DNA of 64,000 bases, taken from Tricholomella constricta (taxonomy: Eukaryota; Basidiomycota; Agaricomycetes; Agaricales; Lyophyllaceae). How positions within the stretch are numbered: position 1 is the stretch's first letter; each line of letters starts with the position of its first letter. The position numbers and the translations under genes are program-made. The stretch spans positions 124,001 through 188,000 of the forward strand of contig JAACJP010000006.1 in assembly GCA_013368375.1 (NCBI GenBank). The letters run 5' to 3'. Positions 1 through 11,456 of the stretch are shown piece by piece. The notes under the pieces were generated by a model. The model saw nothing but the letters and a program-made list of their open reading frames with translations. It was not told the origin of the DNA and made no database searches.

Positions 1-2946
1 GCGCCGCTGTGATGGTACAGGTCAGCTCTCGTCCTCTTTCTTCTCCTGCCCCCGTCTTATCTCCAATTTCAGCCCCCTGCAGCAACTGGTGTGTCGTCTG
101 AATCATCTCTTGTCTTTTTCTTATCCCTGCCCCTCCAGCTACTATGCCTCAAAAGCATGCACCTACACCGACGCTTCTGGCCGTCCTGTTCCTGCCCCAC
201 GGCCGTTTAAACCAGACAGACCCGACAACGACCAACGGGCACTTCAACCGTCGACGTCTACCAATCCAATACCTGGGCCACAAGACAGAGACCACTCGGA
301 AGATGACGCTCGCAAGCCACAAATTAATCATTGCTCACAAAACAACATCCCCCGTAAACGCTTCAGGAATGAACAGGGTAATGCCGTTCCTACCGAGAAC
401 ATCTCCGCCTCCTTGCCTCTCCCCATAATGGATCCCCCAATACCAAACAGTATCGACAGGCCTCCGCCACTCGAACTCGATCCTACCCTCACCCGCGAGC
501 TGACCAACCGTACGTTGTTTACTGGATCTCTCAACTGCCACACTCTGACTCTCTCCATCTCCTAGTTTTTTTCACACACTGTCATCCAGCTCGTGCCATC
601 ATCCACAAGCCAACTTTTGCGGCACATCTTGCTCACAACCGCGTTCCCACACACCTTCTCCATGCCGTATGTGCTCTCGCCGCGCCGTTATCGAAACAGC
701 CCCGCCTACGGACCACGCCCTCGCGCTTCGCGGGAAAGCGTTTTGCACAGGAAGCAATGTCGCTGATGTTCGATGGTGCCGGGCGGCTTGTCTGTGAGCG
801 CAATCTCGCGACCGCCCAGGCACTGTGCCTTCTGCAGGTTCACGTTCTCAAGACAAAAGACAAGGATATGTTCTGGGACTCTCGATATCATGGTCTGCAT
901 CTCCCTAACTGGCTCTGTTCCCACACTCATCGCATCCATCTAAAGCAGACCTCGCTATGCAAATAGTCGAATCCCTCAACGTGTATCAACACGACTACCC
1001 GACTCTCACGCCCGTCCCTTCTCCCGAGTTTATTCAGGCTTCGATTGAACGTGAAGCCGTGCGCCGCATTTTCTGGCTCATCCACCTCATGCATATCTTG
1101 GCGTCCATATATTTCAAGAAACCAATGGAACCACTTAGGGAGCATGGTATGCGCCTGCGATTGCCTGCCGACGAGACCAGCTTCGAGCTTGGCGTACATT
1201 CTACTCTACCCGGTACGTAACGTAACTCGTGCGTAACTTGTGCACCAATTGGGTTCAATCATTCTTGTTCCTCGCCTCGGTCTCTCGTCATTCGTCACCT
1301 CGTTTCAACTCTGACATACATCTTTTACCCTTCCATAGAATACTTGTACCTTCCGGCGGTAAGAACACAGTATTCGTCCGAATTCGGGCACCTCGTCCGT
1401 GTGGTCACTATATATGCGAAAATGGAGAACGCTCTGGACGAGCTAACTGGTCGGTGGCTAATGTTCTTCTGCCGCCATGCGCTCCTTATCATGTACATTC
1501 AACCTCCCGCAGATTCGGACCCGAATCCCAACGCAGCAAAGGACCTCCTTGAGGCTGAACACATGATGGAAGTGCGTACTTCACTTTTGATCGTACTGTC
1601 CTTTCTGGACAGATGTCTGATCCTTTGGCACAGGCATGGGCGAATTCCCTCCCGGAACATCTCCGTTTCTCCGAGCAAAGTCTGCAAGTTCAGCAATCCA
1701 TGTTTGAAACAAGTTCAAACACCGGCGCGTGGTGCTGGTGCTCGATGCACGTCTTTCATGCATCGTCGGCGCTGGCTCTCAACCTTGTGAGTATCTTATT
1801 ATCTTCCTGGTTTGAATTTCCTTTTCCGCCTTTGCCTGATTTTGTATGGTTTTCTGACTGTCCTTCCTCGATCATCCTTTTGGTGTGCATTATGCAGGCA
1901 CGGCAGCGCTCACAGAGAGGACCGAAGTGCGAGCCCTCGTGGGCACTCAGGACGCTGGATCTCATCATGGAAATGCTTGGCGATCGAGCGAAGCATAGCA
2001 TCTTGAGTACGTTCATTATTCCGCTCAACTTAGATCTTGCCGCATTTACATTCTCTTTTATTTCAGTGGGTGCCGCGCTTTGGGTAGGAGAATGTCTCGA
2101 ACTTGCTAACGGCGACCCATCTCATCCTTTCTTGTTCTGCCACAGTCATTAATCAAGTATTGTCACCGGGACGATGCCCAGTTACGCGCATGGTGCGTAG
2201 ACTACGAAGATTCGTGGGGCACGCGGATATACGACCTGGCTATGGAACGATACCCATCACCGCCCGTGCAGCATCAATACCCCCCCGGCTCTCAACAACA
2301 ACAACCACCACCGCAAACACAACCGCAAAATCAACACCAACTCCGACGTGTTGCCGATACTCGAAATCCCCCGATATCGGGCGCACGCCCTTCCTCCCAC
2401 CAACTTGACTCTTCCTTCAACCGCAGATCGGGTAGTTCCTCACCGACGTCTCTCGTCGTCGGCCGACCCCTCGAAGACCTCCGAATGCACCCCAACCCAA
2501 GCAACAACAATAACCACAACCGAAATGTGCCCTCTCAATCACATGTGAATTCCTCACATTCTGATAGAGATACCGGGCGGGGACATGCAGGGTCAGGGTC
2601 AGGCGGGGGTGTCCTGGGTGTGGGACAAGGTGGGAACGGAGTGAAGCGCGAAAGAGAACAGGAGGGAAACACACACACCCACGCACCACATTCGCGGCGC
2701 TCGGCCCATGATGCGGATGTTGACCTTGTCCTCCAGGACGGCGTTAATGGGGGGCGCTTGGGTGGCGGAGCAGGGGACAACAGCAATATCAATGGGGGTC
2801 AAGGACAGCTTAGGGGTGGGGGCGGTAACACTTCGGGAGACGGGCCGCAGTCGCTGCCTTCGTTGAAGTCTGTTGGGCTGCTGGCTGTCCAGCACCACGT
2901 TACGATGCCTGTCGGGCTGCAATGGCTTGCGAATGAGTCGAGGTAG
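1..2946 (+). CDS. Zn2Cys6 fungal-specific transcription factor, 3' part (5' end outside window)
   Basis: A regulator of the Zn2Cys6 binuclear-cluster class, expected to bind DNA in the nucleus. The window opens inside the gene. The first clear exon (from about 138) reads YYASKACTYTDASGRPVPAP, which fits the last cysteine and linker of a Zn2Cys6 cluster. At least eight further exons follow, joined by short introns. They encode a middle-homology (Fungal_trans type) region with THCHPARAIIHKPTFAAH, a cluster of LLHAVCALAAPLS, and RRIFWLIHLMHILASIYFKK near 1060-1130. The tail from about 2220 to the TAG at 2944-2946 is low complexity, rich in Gln, Asn, Gly and Ser, and ends PVGLQWLANESR. Family is clear; the target genes cannot be inferred. 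Exon borders were not all fixed. Confidence 0.8.
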
Positions 2947-3319
2947 CCGTTGGTGTGTGTCGTGCCTTACATGGACTCTGGAGTATCGCACGCACGAGCT
3001 TGCCGGGACGTGCGTCGTTCATTTGGTTTTCGCCCTTCCGATGCACCTTACTTGTTGTGACTGTAATTACATGTGTCCACTTCTTATCATCGCTGCTATC
3101 ATTTGAATCTTCCAGCTGCACTTATCATCGTAGAGACTCTGCTGCGGACGATTGGATGCGCGTAGTCAACTACATGTTGGCATGTTTACTAATTAATAAA
3201 TGTTGTCTGTCTGCCGCAAGGGCAAAAGCAAGGCAAACGTCCGTAAAAGCGGAGCGGCGTAGAATGATCGCGATAGGGTTGTGCACAGGTGCACATCGGA
3301 GATAGGTGCCAATCCTACG

Positions 3320-3925
3320 TTATGCCTCGATCTTCTTTAAATTGCGGTGGAGCTCGGGCTTGATAAGGACGACGCGTTCGAGGAGTTTCTTGACCACTGC
3401 GTCATTGGCCTGGTTGTACGAGGCTGTAATCGCCTGGAGCTTCTCCTCAGTCTCCTTGTCTACGGCTGTCTGTGCAGTGGATGTTGTGCCGGCATGCTAA
3501 ATCGGCAAGGAAAGAGTAAACATAGCAAGTCAAGTTGACATGCAAGGGAAAAGGGGTGGTAGAGCGCACTGATGATTCGAAAGCCCTGAACTCTTGATCC
3601 TTTGCCTGCTTGTACTGCTCTATCTCCTTCGTGGCCTCGGCGCGAGCATCCTTGAGTCGTTGCACACGGTCTGTTGAAAAGCATCTGAATTTAGTGCACT
3701 ATGGACATCGGCGGTGCACAAACATTGGCGGGCCTGCTGAACTATCTTTGCGGCATCCTTCTCCGCTTCAAGGAGCGTCTGGATTCCCTGGGATTGTTGG
3801 GCAGCCTGATAGGCGGATAACGATGAGGTCTGGAGACTGCTGGTCAGTACGACCGAAACGCACCATTCAGTCGAGGTGGTAAGAGGCAAGAGTTCCAACT
3901 CCGATCACCTCTCACCCGAGGCCAT
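3320..3925 (-). CDS. VMA10: V-type proton ATPase subunit G (Vma10)
   Basis: Subunit G is part of the peripheral stalk of the vacuolar H+-ATPase and pairs with subunit E on the cytosolic V1 side. The conserved N-terminal helix is readable as QSQGIQTLLEAEKDAAKIVQ, followed after an intron by RVQRLKDARAEATKEIEQYK and then QEFRAF. After another intron come TAVDKETEEKLQAI and the C-terminal VVKKLLERVVLIKPELHRNL, with TAA at 3320-3322. The length (about 115 residues) and the all-helical, highly charged composition match the family. The start is uncertain: the best ATG is at 3923-3925 (MAS...) with an intron before the QQSQG exon, but the phase of that first intron was not resolved. Confidence 0.85.
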
Positions 3926-6900
3926 CACTGTGCCGACGAGATGTGTCTACTTGTCTCCATTGTCCATCTATGCCAACTGACCATGCTTTTACCATACATC
4001 TAGCATTGATGAACGTACTGCTAAATCAAGGGCTCTATCCGCTCCTGTCGCCGTCGACCGATGCCGTCACTCGCTACAGCGGCAGCTTCATGCACCCAAG
4101 AATTCAACTCGAGAATGGAAACTCGCGACTGGGAAATCGTTGGCATCTTCACATGAGGGACTGGTAGGATGGGGCGTAAAATGCCTATAACCTTCGCTTT
4201 ACTAACGGCAAAGCCCACGTCTCTATCGTTGGAGGGACCAAGCTTCCGCTGAAGAGGTCTTCGGCATCTTCCCCTGGACCAGCGAGATGGCGCAACTTAC
4301 GTGGACTGGAAACAACACTTCATCTCCTGCATCATCTCCTGCATCATCTCCTGCAATGTGCCTTTGATGAAGAACGTCTGTGAAGCTTTGAGGGCTGTAG
4401 CTAAGCACTTTTTGAACGGCATAGTCAACATCTTGCAGTCATGTCAAAACACCAGGATGGGCTTGGTGAAGACAATCCACAAGCTGCTTGCCATTCGACG
4501 TCACTTCCGTCGAGGTTTATTCCATGAACTACTTCCGCTACGGAGCAAGGCGCGAGAGGGAGGGGAGGATGCAAGAGTACTATGAGGTTGACTCAGGCGG
4601 AGATGGAACTAGCGAAACAAGGTCAGGCTCTTCTCTTCTCTGAGGAATAGACCAGAACTCATCAGCTCGTCGACTTCTTGCCCTCGCGTTGCGGCTTGTA
4701 TCGTTATCTTTTCGCACAGCCTCATTCGGGGTCAGGCTAATGTCGCCCTCTCATCGTTGACGCCAGGCCTGAATATCAATAGAGCTCGTGACCTTGAGCT
4801 GTCGACCATCTTCTGTTATGACAAAATCGGTAATCCCTTCACATCAGAACACTTACTCCAACTGTTTTGTCCGAGGGCTTAAAGTGAATTGACTTTTTTG
4901 ACAATCCTCGCTATGCAACACAAGAAATCCCTTCCTTCGGAGCTTGCGCTTCAAGCTGTACCTTGAAAGATTGATTCTCCTGTCTGGGGTTCAAGCGCAC
5001 AAGGACGCATCATGGCACGAGTCTTGAGCTTGTCTTGTCGAATATGCGACCTTCCCACTGCTCGACTCTCCTGCTAGCTCCCGCCGCATCGCCCGCTTCA
5101 TGCACGATCAAGCATTGGCAAAGCTATGACGCGCACAAGTGTGCCGGGTCAAGTTATTACCGTGTTGGTCCCTAGCCATCGCCTTTGCCAGGCATGGCTC
5201 GGGAAATAGTATGGTGCATGTCCAACGCTTCTCTTCCTGCACCTTTGCGCATAACGGGTACATCCATTTAGTCGTGGGATGGAGACTTTAAGTATTACCT
5301 GCTCGAGTATCCTCGTATTACTCATATCGACGACCCTGCCTTCGTCGACACCTTTGGAACTGCTATATCGGACTCCTTGAGTCAGCCCCTGCTCGGAGTT
5401 CCTTGGTGCTGCCATTTTTTTGCAAGCAAGCCTGGCACATCGTCAGGTCCACAGGGCATTTAAGACCACTGTAGAGAGTTAATTGTCGGGGACTATCTCT
5501 ACACGGGCACCTACGACGCCGCGATTGACGAATCTCATTTGGCATGTTTTCATGGCGTAAAGGCTCTACGGTAGACCTTTTCTTTCTGCATGGTATCTTC
5601 GTTGATATTTAATATGTGTCTTTGACAAAGCGAACAAGTTCACATTGATGGAACATATCTTGGAACTAATTGATGGCTACTGAGAACGAGATGAGTTTAT
5701 TCTTCTGCAATTTGTTTTATTACGACCCAAATCACGCCGGCACGGAGTGGGCCGAGGCATATGCCTACATCGCCTCCGACGGAAACCATGTTTGATAGAT
5801 ATCTTCGACACAGATGACTCTACGAGGGAGCGCAATTTCCGACAGCGAAGCAAGAATACCTCCTCGACCATTCAAAGTGCGGCCGGGTTCGCCTCTGCCA
5901 GAAATCAGTCCAAAACGGCTCACCCTTTCATCGAATACGCGTGCTCTGTGACTTGATGCCGGATGCTTCTTTTTTTAAACATATCTTGTGTTGTGATTTT
6001 CCATTAACACAGATCTCGGATTTGAGGAAACCCAACTGCAAAAGGCTAACGAGATTGTGAACGAAAACAGAAGTTGAATTAAGGGTCAGGAGGATTGGCA
6101 GATAATGACATCACAACAGGCGGCCTGTAGGACATTTACCCTTCTTCGTTCGATGAGGGGAGGCACTCGTTATTCCTGTGGTTGAATCGCATCAGATCCT
6201 TCGAAGGGTACCTGCCTGACAGGTTCCATTTCGGAATAGGGAAATACACGTCTCGTGGGCACTGCCTCACAGTGGTCCTCAGCGAGTTCCGAGCTTTCAG
6301 AGGGTGCTTCTAGATGTGCAATTCTTCGGAATGTTCCATCGCGGCAGGCCTTGAGAGTTCTCATCAGCACAACGTCGTGGTCAGGCTTGAACCGTGGGGC
6401 CTTGATGAAGCTCAGACTTGTTTTTCATAGTTGGTCAGAAAGGTTTGGCGCATTTAAAACGCTGATCAAACGGAAGTTGGAGATCATTGGAATGTAAGAG
6501 CAGATGTGTAGGCTTTGCACAGTTCCTTGCACTGAGACTATTGGGCAGCCTGGAACCGGAAAATTTTGCGTCGGAGAGAATGCTAATCAGCGCGACGAAC
6601 ATGAACATGAGGGCATGGCCTGATGGTGTGATAAACTGGCACCAAGTTAAGAAGGATTCCAACTCCGATCAATCGACCTCTGCTCTCTATCATTTCTGCC
6701 AAATTCAACCTTCGTACGCAATCGATTCCATCGCTGGACTGATTCTCTCACAAGAACATCATCCACTATAATTGCCGCCTCCTTCTTCCTATCTTCCGGG
6801 AGCCCCGAGACTGGCCCAACCACACACCGTCGACACGCCAATGCCGAACCCGCCGTTGCTCTCGCATCTTCTCGTTCCCGGGTCCAGGCAACCACTCTGT

Positions 6901-7190
6901 CCCTCCATTAGAAGTGTTCTGTCGGAGGTTACCGTACGATGCAGGACGAAGACTATTAAGGACCAGCAAACGCAGGCCATACATGGACTCTTGTACTCTT
7001 GAACGTCTCCAGAATGTCATCCCGCATTGCTCTTCTGTCTAAACCATCAAACGTGATCTCCCTTCCGTCTCCTGGAAACTACAGCGGCGCCCTGCATAAT
7101 TGTATGTTCTGTAAATCACTGTTCGAAGTTGTCCACCCGACCTGTTGTAGACCTGCAAGAGCGCAAGGAATCTCACCTGTTAAGCTGGGC
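3926..7190. other. Intergenic or decayed DNA, no gene supported
   Basis: No intact reading frame with a recognisable product is present. Short coding-like fragments occur, for example on the minus strand at about 6180-6400 (FKPDHDVVLMRTLKACRDGT) and at 5770-5900 (GRTLNGRGGILASLSEIALP), and on the plus strand at about 4640-4870. Stops and frame changes break each of them and I could not assign a family. A 12-bp unit catctcctgcat is repeated about three times at 4320-4355. Confidence 0.5.
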
Positions 7191-7385
7191 TGAAATACCA
7201 TCGTCGACATCCAATTCCACACAGTGGACCGTGCACTGCAAAAGTTGGTGGTATACTTCCTGATCCGCTGAAATCTTCACTAGTTCACTCACGAATAGTT
7301 GGGGGCGAAATCAAGGGCACCGGCGTGGCCTCGCAAAAGTCGGTCGCCAGACAAGCCGCTGCAAAACAAGCTTGTGAGGTGAGTA
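7190..7385 (+). pseudogene. Remnant of a double-stranded RNA-binding domain (DRBM)
   Basis: Two short coding-like pieces look like the second half of a DRBM. The first, at about 7193-7240, reads SSTSNSTQWTVHC, fitting the strand that carries WTV in the domain. After a probable intron the second, at about 7296-7380, reads GGEIKGTGVASQKSVARQAA followed by AKQACEV, the typical final strand and alpha-2 helix with basic KxxARxxAA contacts to dsRNA. No complete gene could be built around it, so it is a fragment or a badly decayed gene. The identification rests on motif shape only. Confidence 0.4.
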
Positions 7386-8260
7386 GCCAGTGCGACATTG
7401 TTCTTTCCTTGTTCTAATATAGCTTTGTAGGCATTGTGCTCTACGTAGTCACTTGAGCGGAGACTGCCAGTATGTGTAGACAACAAAATGATATTCGTTG
7501 AAGTCGGGCCCATTTTTCCTCGTGGGGAATTCATGATCATCGCCAGTAGCTTGAAAGGCAATGTAAGTATCCCCCACCAGTGCTGCTTGTATGTTGCCGC
7601 TTTCGCTCCTTGTCTAAACCTCTTATTAAAAACAGTTGCCCAGAAAGCCTACTACGATATAAAAATATGTGTCTATTCGATATGAATAAGCTTCGCGCTA
7701 CCTACTTCCCCCAACAACACTTTCCCTGTCCCAATCTCACCAATTCTGACTGTTTCACCCACTCGCTCTACCTCAGACCGTCATGTCGGTGTTTTCGATT
7801 GTGACTTTGGGTGCGACCCGATCCATGTGTATCACACGACCCATACGCTGCGGGTAATACATCCATCCATTCCGCCATACGACTCTGGGCCCTGCTAGCA
7901 ATTGCAAAGTGAGTCCGTTTCAGAGTTGTTTGCAATCGGTAGCAGCGCTTACTTTTACTCGTCATATACACTGCAGAGGTGCTAAGAGATAATATGGGCC
8001 ATTAAGAGATGAAGGAGAAGTGCTTGCAGCTCGCAAAGCGGTCTCGAAACCGCCTGATGAAATCGCGCTTGGGCAAGTAAGGTATGCTAAGGATCTGAGA
8101 TATTGATTGTGCGCTCATGCTCATAGTACTCTTTTTCGGGCTACGGAGCTCGTGAGGCTTGCCATTTTAACTCGGGTGTATAGCGAACCAATCCTAGGCA
8201 TTCAGAGCGCAGCCGAAATCATCTTAGAATCATGATCTTGCGCTGAGCCGCGTGATTCGG
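7386..8260. other. Intergenic, nothing recognisable
   Basis: No supported gene, RNA or repeat was seen in this stretch on either strand. Confidence 0.4.
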
Positions 8261-8499
8261 GCATAAATTGGTTATAAAAATCCTTGTGCTCTCAGCCCAC
8301 GACGTCTTTCTCGTTCCTACCATGATGGAGTACAGGGAGAAAAAAGGTCAGGCGCATTGCTACCCTCATTCGAAACCTCGAAGCGTAATACTCTTGCACA
8401 CAAGTTACTGGTCTCTCTCGGTATGCACTGCAGCCCACGTATGGAGATGCACGCAGGCTATCAGCCAGAAACTGGGACATGGGACAACTGCAAAGCATG

Positions 8500-9860
8500 A
8501 TAAGGGCTAGCGTCGGTGCGTGCAGAGCGATGTGCTAATTCCAGAGAAGATTAGAGATTTGCGGGAGTCTGAGCGCGACGTTGCGGGACAGAGAAATGCC
8601 AGAAGATGACGGTCGATTCGTTGGGAGATGCTGTGGGAATTGCGCGATTTTACACATCACTATTGACCTTGCTATACTTTCGAACCGAGTCCTATGATGA
8701 CCTGGGGCCAGTGAGTGAGGATTCCAGATGAAACGCGCTGGGGCTCTTCCACGACTGTGCTTCCCCTGATCCAAGTGGTCGTACAAGATAGGTACTAGTC
8801 CATCCTCCTGAACCTGGAACCGACCTCACCTCCAGGAACAAGATACTTAAGCTGGCGAAGGTCTACACCTACGGTTTTCTCTATGTCTGGCAAGGATTGG
8901 ACGCGTCACTAAAGCCTATCGTAGCTGGCCTTCTGTTCCAAGGAGACATGATCTTAACGACACGGTCTCAACACGCCATCCAGATGTAGCCCCTGTCAAC
9001 CCATCGATCATAGACAACTGCAACCATGCACCCTACTCAGGCAATTTTAATGCCAGTCAAACATGCTTCACTGGACATCTCATGTGGAACATAGGTACAC
9101 GGATTTGGGGACGCGGAACTTCCGACAACAAGAGCGGATTAATTGGACCATTCATTATCTGTTCTTGAGGACGGCTCCCCCCCCCCTCATGTCATGATGT
9201 AGAGGTACTACTGAGGTCTGGTATAGAATCACTTATCGAAGCCGGGGCTGACGGTGGTGCTCGCCTACGATTCGACGAGGAAGTTAATGGACGTCATGTA
9301 TATATGCTCTTGGACGTATCATCAGGCCAATGCTCATAGATTTCTATTGATATCTACGGAAAGGCAGGGGTTGTTTCGTCGTAGACGAGGGTTGTACGCT
9401 TCAAAATGTGGTGGCGTAGGCATCATGCGTTTTTTTGGTAGTCCGAATCAGGAACTCCATGCGCCTCGAAGCTGCTGATATGAGCAACCGCTACTTCCGT
9501 CGGAACACAAAGGCTGTGTGGCGAAGTGCAGACCCACGATGCCACGCTCCTGAATAAATTAGCGAAGAAGTTCAATTTCACGTATAACGCGAAGTTCGGG
9601 ACTGAACTCTCGAACGATGCGCCCTCGAGCGGGGCGTTGACGCTTGGTGATGCTGCAGGAGCCGCACTGGAACCCGCTTCTGTGACTCCCTTAGGCAAGG
9701 ACGCTATCTGTATCACCTCCTTTCTGGCACTACCAGAGCGGCGTACTATATTCGCATAGGGGACTCACTGGGACCAATGAGCCCAGTGATGTCTTCTGGG
9801 AACATGGATCAGCTTTCTAATTGGCATATATCACTGAGAATGTCAGTAGAGTTGGCAATA
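8500..9860 (+). pseudogene. Decayed M20 metallopeptidase (CPS1 / Gly-X carboxypeptidase type)
   Basis: Fragments in family order but in shifting frames match vacuolar carboxypeptidase S (M20A). They are TESYDDLGPVSEDSRWNA-like near 8688-8745, LAKVYTYGFLYVWQGLDASL near 8855-8915, NHAPYSGNFN near 9021-9050, RIWGRGTSDNKSGLIGP near 9098-9150 (the zinc-site region with the bridging Asp), a piece like VVLAYDSTRK near 9254, GCFVVDEGCTLQNV near 9367-9410, and a C-terminal piece NKLAKKFNFTYNAKFGTEL near 9553-9606. These are separated by stops and frameshifts, so the gene is dead. The HQDVVPV zinc-ligand motif expected near 8920 is not readable. The family call is good; the limits are approximate. Confidence 0.65.
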
Positions 9861-10129
9861 GTAGAGTACGATAAGATTGGGACTTGTCGGAACAAATTCT
9901 GCAATAGGATAACTCAAATTAGGGAAGAAGGAAATTCGAACAGGCTCAGCAATATATTAGATACACACGGTGGACAAATGTACGACAATCTATCACCTTT
10001 TGTCTATGCTTTTATATAAACCTGATGCAGCGTGGATATCGAGAGAGATGAACTGAATATCTTGCAATTACAATCCTCAATGCAGGCCCTGCAGTCGACT
10101 ACCACATGTCACCATCTATTGGTTGTTTT

Positions 10130-11020
10130 TCAATCATGCAATGTTATTATATCTACGGCTAAATTGGGGACAGCACATATACGATCAGATATGATTGCGC
10201 TAAACGGCTGCAAACCTCCAATCGTGGCGACAGCTCTCTTTTGATGTTGCACATTTCCTGTGATCGACTCCATGCTATCCTGGAAAGCTGTGGAACTTTC
10301 CAGTAACTTCTGAGGCAATATTGTCACCGACTCTCTGTTCGGACAACACGAGATCATATCCGCGACGAACGCGTCGCTAGCGCCGGAGAGAACGAGAGTT
10401 TTTACACCGGGTAGAGATAGATTGGTCAAAAAACTCTGCCTCTCGTGTGTTGCGCGTAAAACATCACCCAGGGCAGCGTTCTTCTGGTCGAATGAGAACG
10501 AAATTTCAAGGTTGGTAACGTGGGCGGGGAAGTGGATGAATCGATAATATTCGAAGACATCATCAAACTCCATGTTCTCATATTGAACGCAAAGGGTGCG
10601 GAGGTTGGAAGCGTATGGGATGGCCTTGAACCTGTATAGGAGGTCGGTCAAGGTCTTTCCCATCGGAGGCTCGGTGTCCAACTCCTCTCCCTCTCCCCCG
10701 GCGCCTGTCGCATCCGCCTTTTGTATCTGGAATGTGATGGACCTACACAAAGTGTCCGGTGATGATGTATCCTCCTCATCGAGGAGGGAGGAATACCCTG
10801 CCAGAGCGCGCAGGTAGTGCTCGAGATAGGATGGGCAGGGGATGTGTACATCTGTGAATGCGATGCGAATAAAGAGCGCTTTCCAGATATGGTTGACGAG
10901 GAGAGAGGAGGTCATGAAGGTGATACGGTCATTTGTGGAGAGATGAGAGGACCATGTCTCGAAGATTATTTTCTCGAGAAGTTCAGTGGGGAACAAGAGA
11001 GAGCATGCACGCGCGTCCAT
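10130..11020 (-). CDS. F-box-like protein, hypothetical
   Basis: A 296-residue intact frame with an ATG at 11018-11020 and TGA at 10130-10132. The N-terminus, LLFPTELLEKIIFETWSSHL then TSSLLVNHIWKAL, has the layout of the degenerate F-box found in large agaricomycete families, where it would recruit Skp1 for SCF ubiquitin ligases. The rest is an alpha/beta region with spaced leucines (NLRTLCVQYENMEFDD, VTNLEISFSF, LSLPGVKTLVLSGASDAFV) suggestive of weak leucine-rich repeats. No intron is needed. Such genes are numerous and fast evolving, so a substrate cannot be proposed. A single-exon member beside a gene graveyard is ordinary. Confidence 0.7.
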   Translation of the reverse strand: MDARACSLLFPTELLEKIIFETWSSHLSTNDRITFMTSSLLVNHIWKALFIRIAFTDVHIPCPSYLEHYLRALAGYSSLLDEEDTSSPDTLCRSITFQIQKADATGAGGEGEELDTEPPMGKTLTDLLYRFKAIPYASNLRTLCVQYENMEFDDVFEYYRFIHFPAHVTNLEISFSFDQKNAALGDVLRATHERQSFLTNLSLPGVKTLVLSGASDAFVADMISCCPNRESVTILPQKLLESSTAFQDSMESITGNVQHQKRAVATIGGLQPFSAIISDRICAVPNLAVDIITLHD

Positions 11021-11327
11021 GGTAAGTGATAAGAGCAGACGGAGGAGACATTGCCAAGAAATGCAAAGGCCTTCTTATACCTGCGCTGGCGCATAATGCT
11101 TTCAACCGAATGAGGGTTATGTCTGAGTGATACAAATAGAAAAGGCGAGACAGGCGGGATGTGAAACCGCTATAGGAGGCGCACAGACAAATTAAGCTGC
11201 ATCGGCTATTTGTTGCGGAGGCTGGTGTCAAGCACGGTCAATTACGCCGACGGTTTCGTCGCGAAAATGAAGGCCTGGATGAGCGCTCGGTGTACAGATG
11301 ACAAGGGCATTTCATCGTGTGGGTCGA

Positions 11328-11363
11328 GCATGTTCTAGCTGAAGGGCATGTTCTAGCTGAAGG
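11328..11363. repeat. 18-bp perfect tandem duplication upstream of ARP8
   Basis: The unit gcatgttctagctgaagg occurs twice head to tail, about 100 bp before the ARP8 start codon. It may simply be replication slippage, but its place in the promoter is worth noting. Confidence 0.8.
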
Positions 11364-11456
11364 GCATTAGGAGCGACCAAGGGGGTGGGGGTTTACTTTA
11401 TGCATGTATTTGTGCTTGTCATTTCACGGCGACCCTCTGTCATCTCTTCACCACCA

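Noticed and set aside
6140..6660. Possible membrane receptor fragment on the minus strand
   Set aside because: One hydrophobic stretch (GHALMFMFVALISIL) and a coding-like tail, but no family motif could be matched.
9170..9190. Poly-C run as a regulatory site
   Set aside because: A simple homopolymer inside a pseudogene; nothing supports a function.
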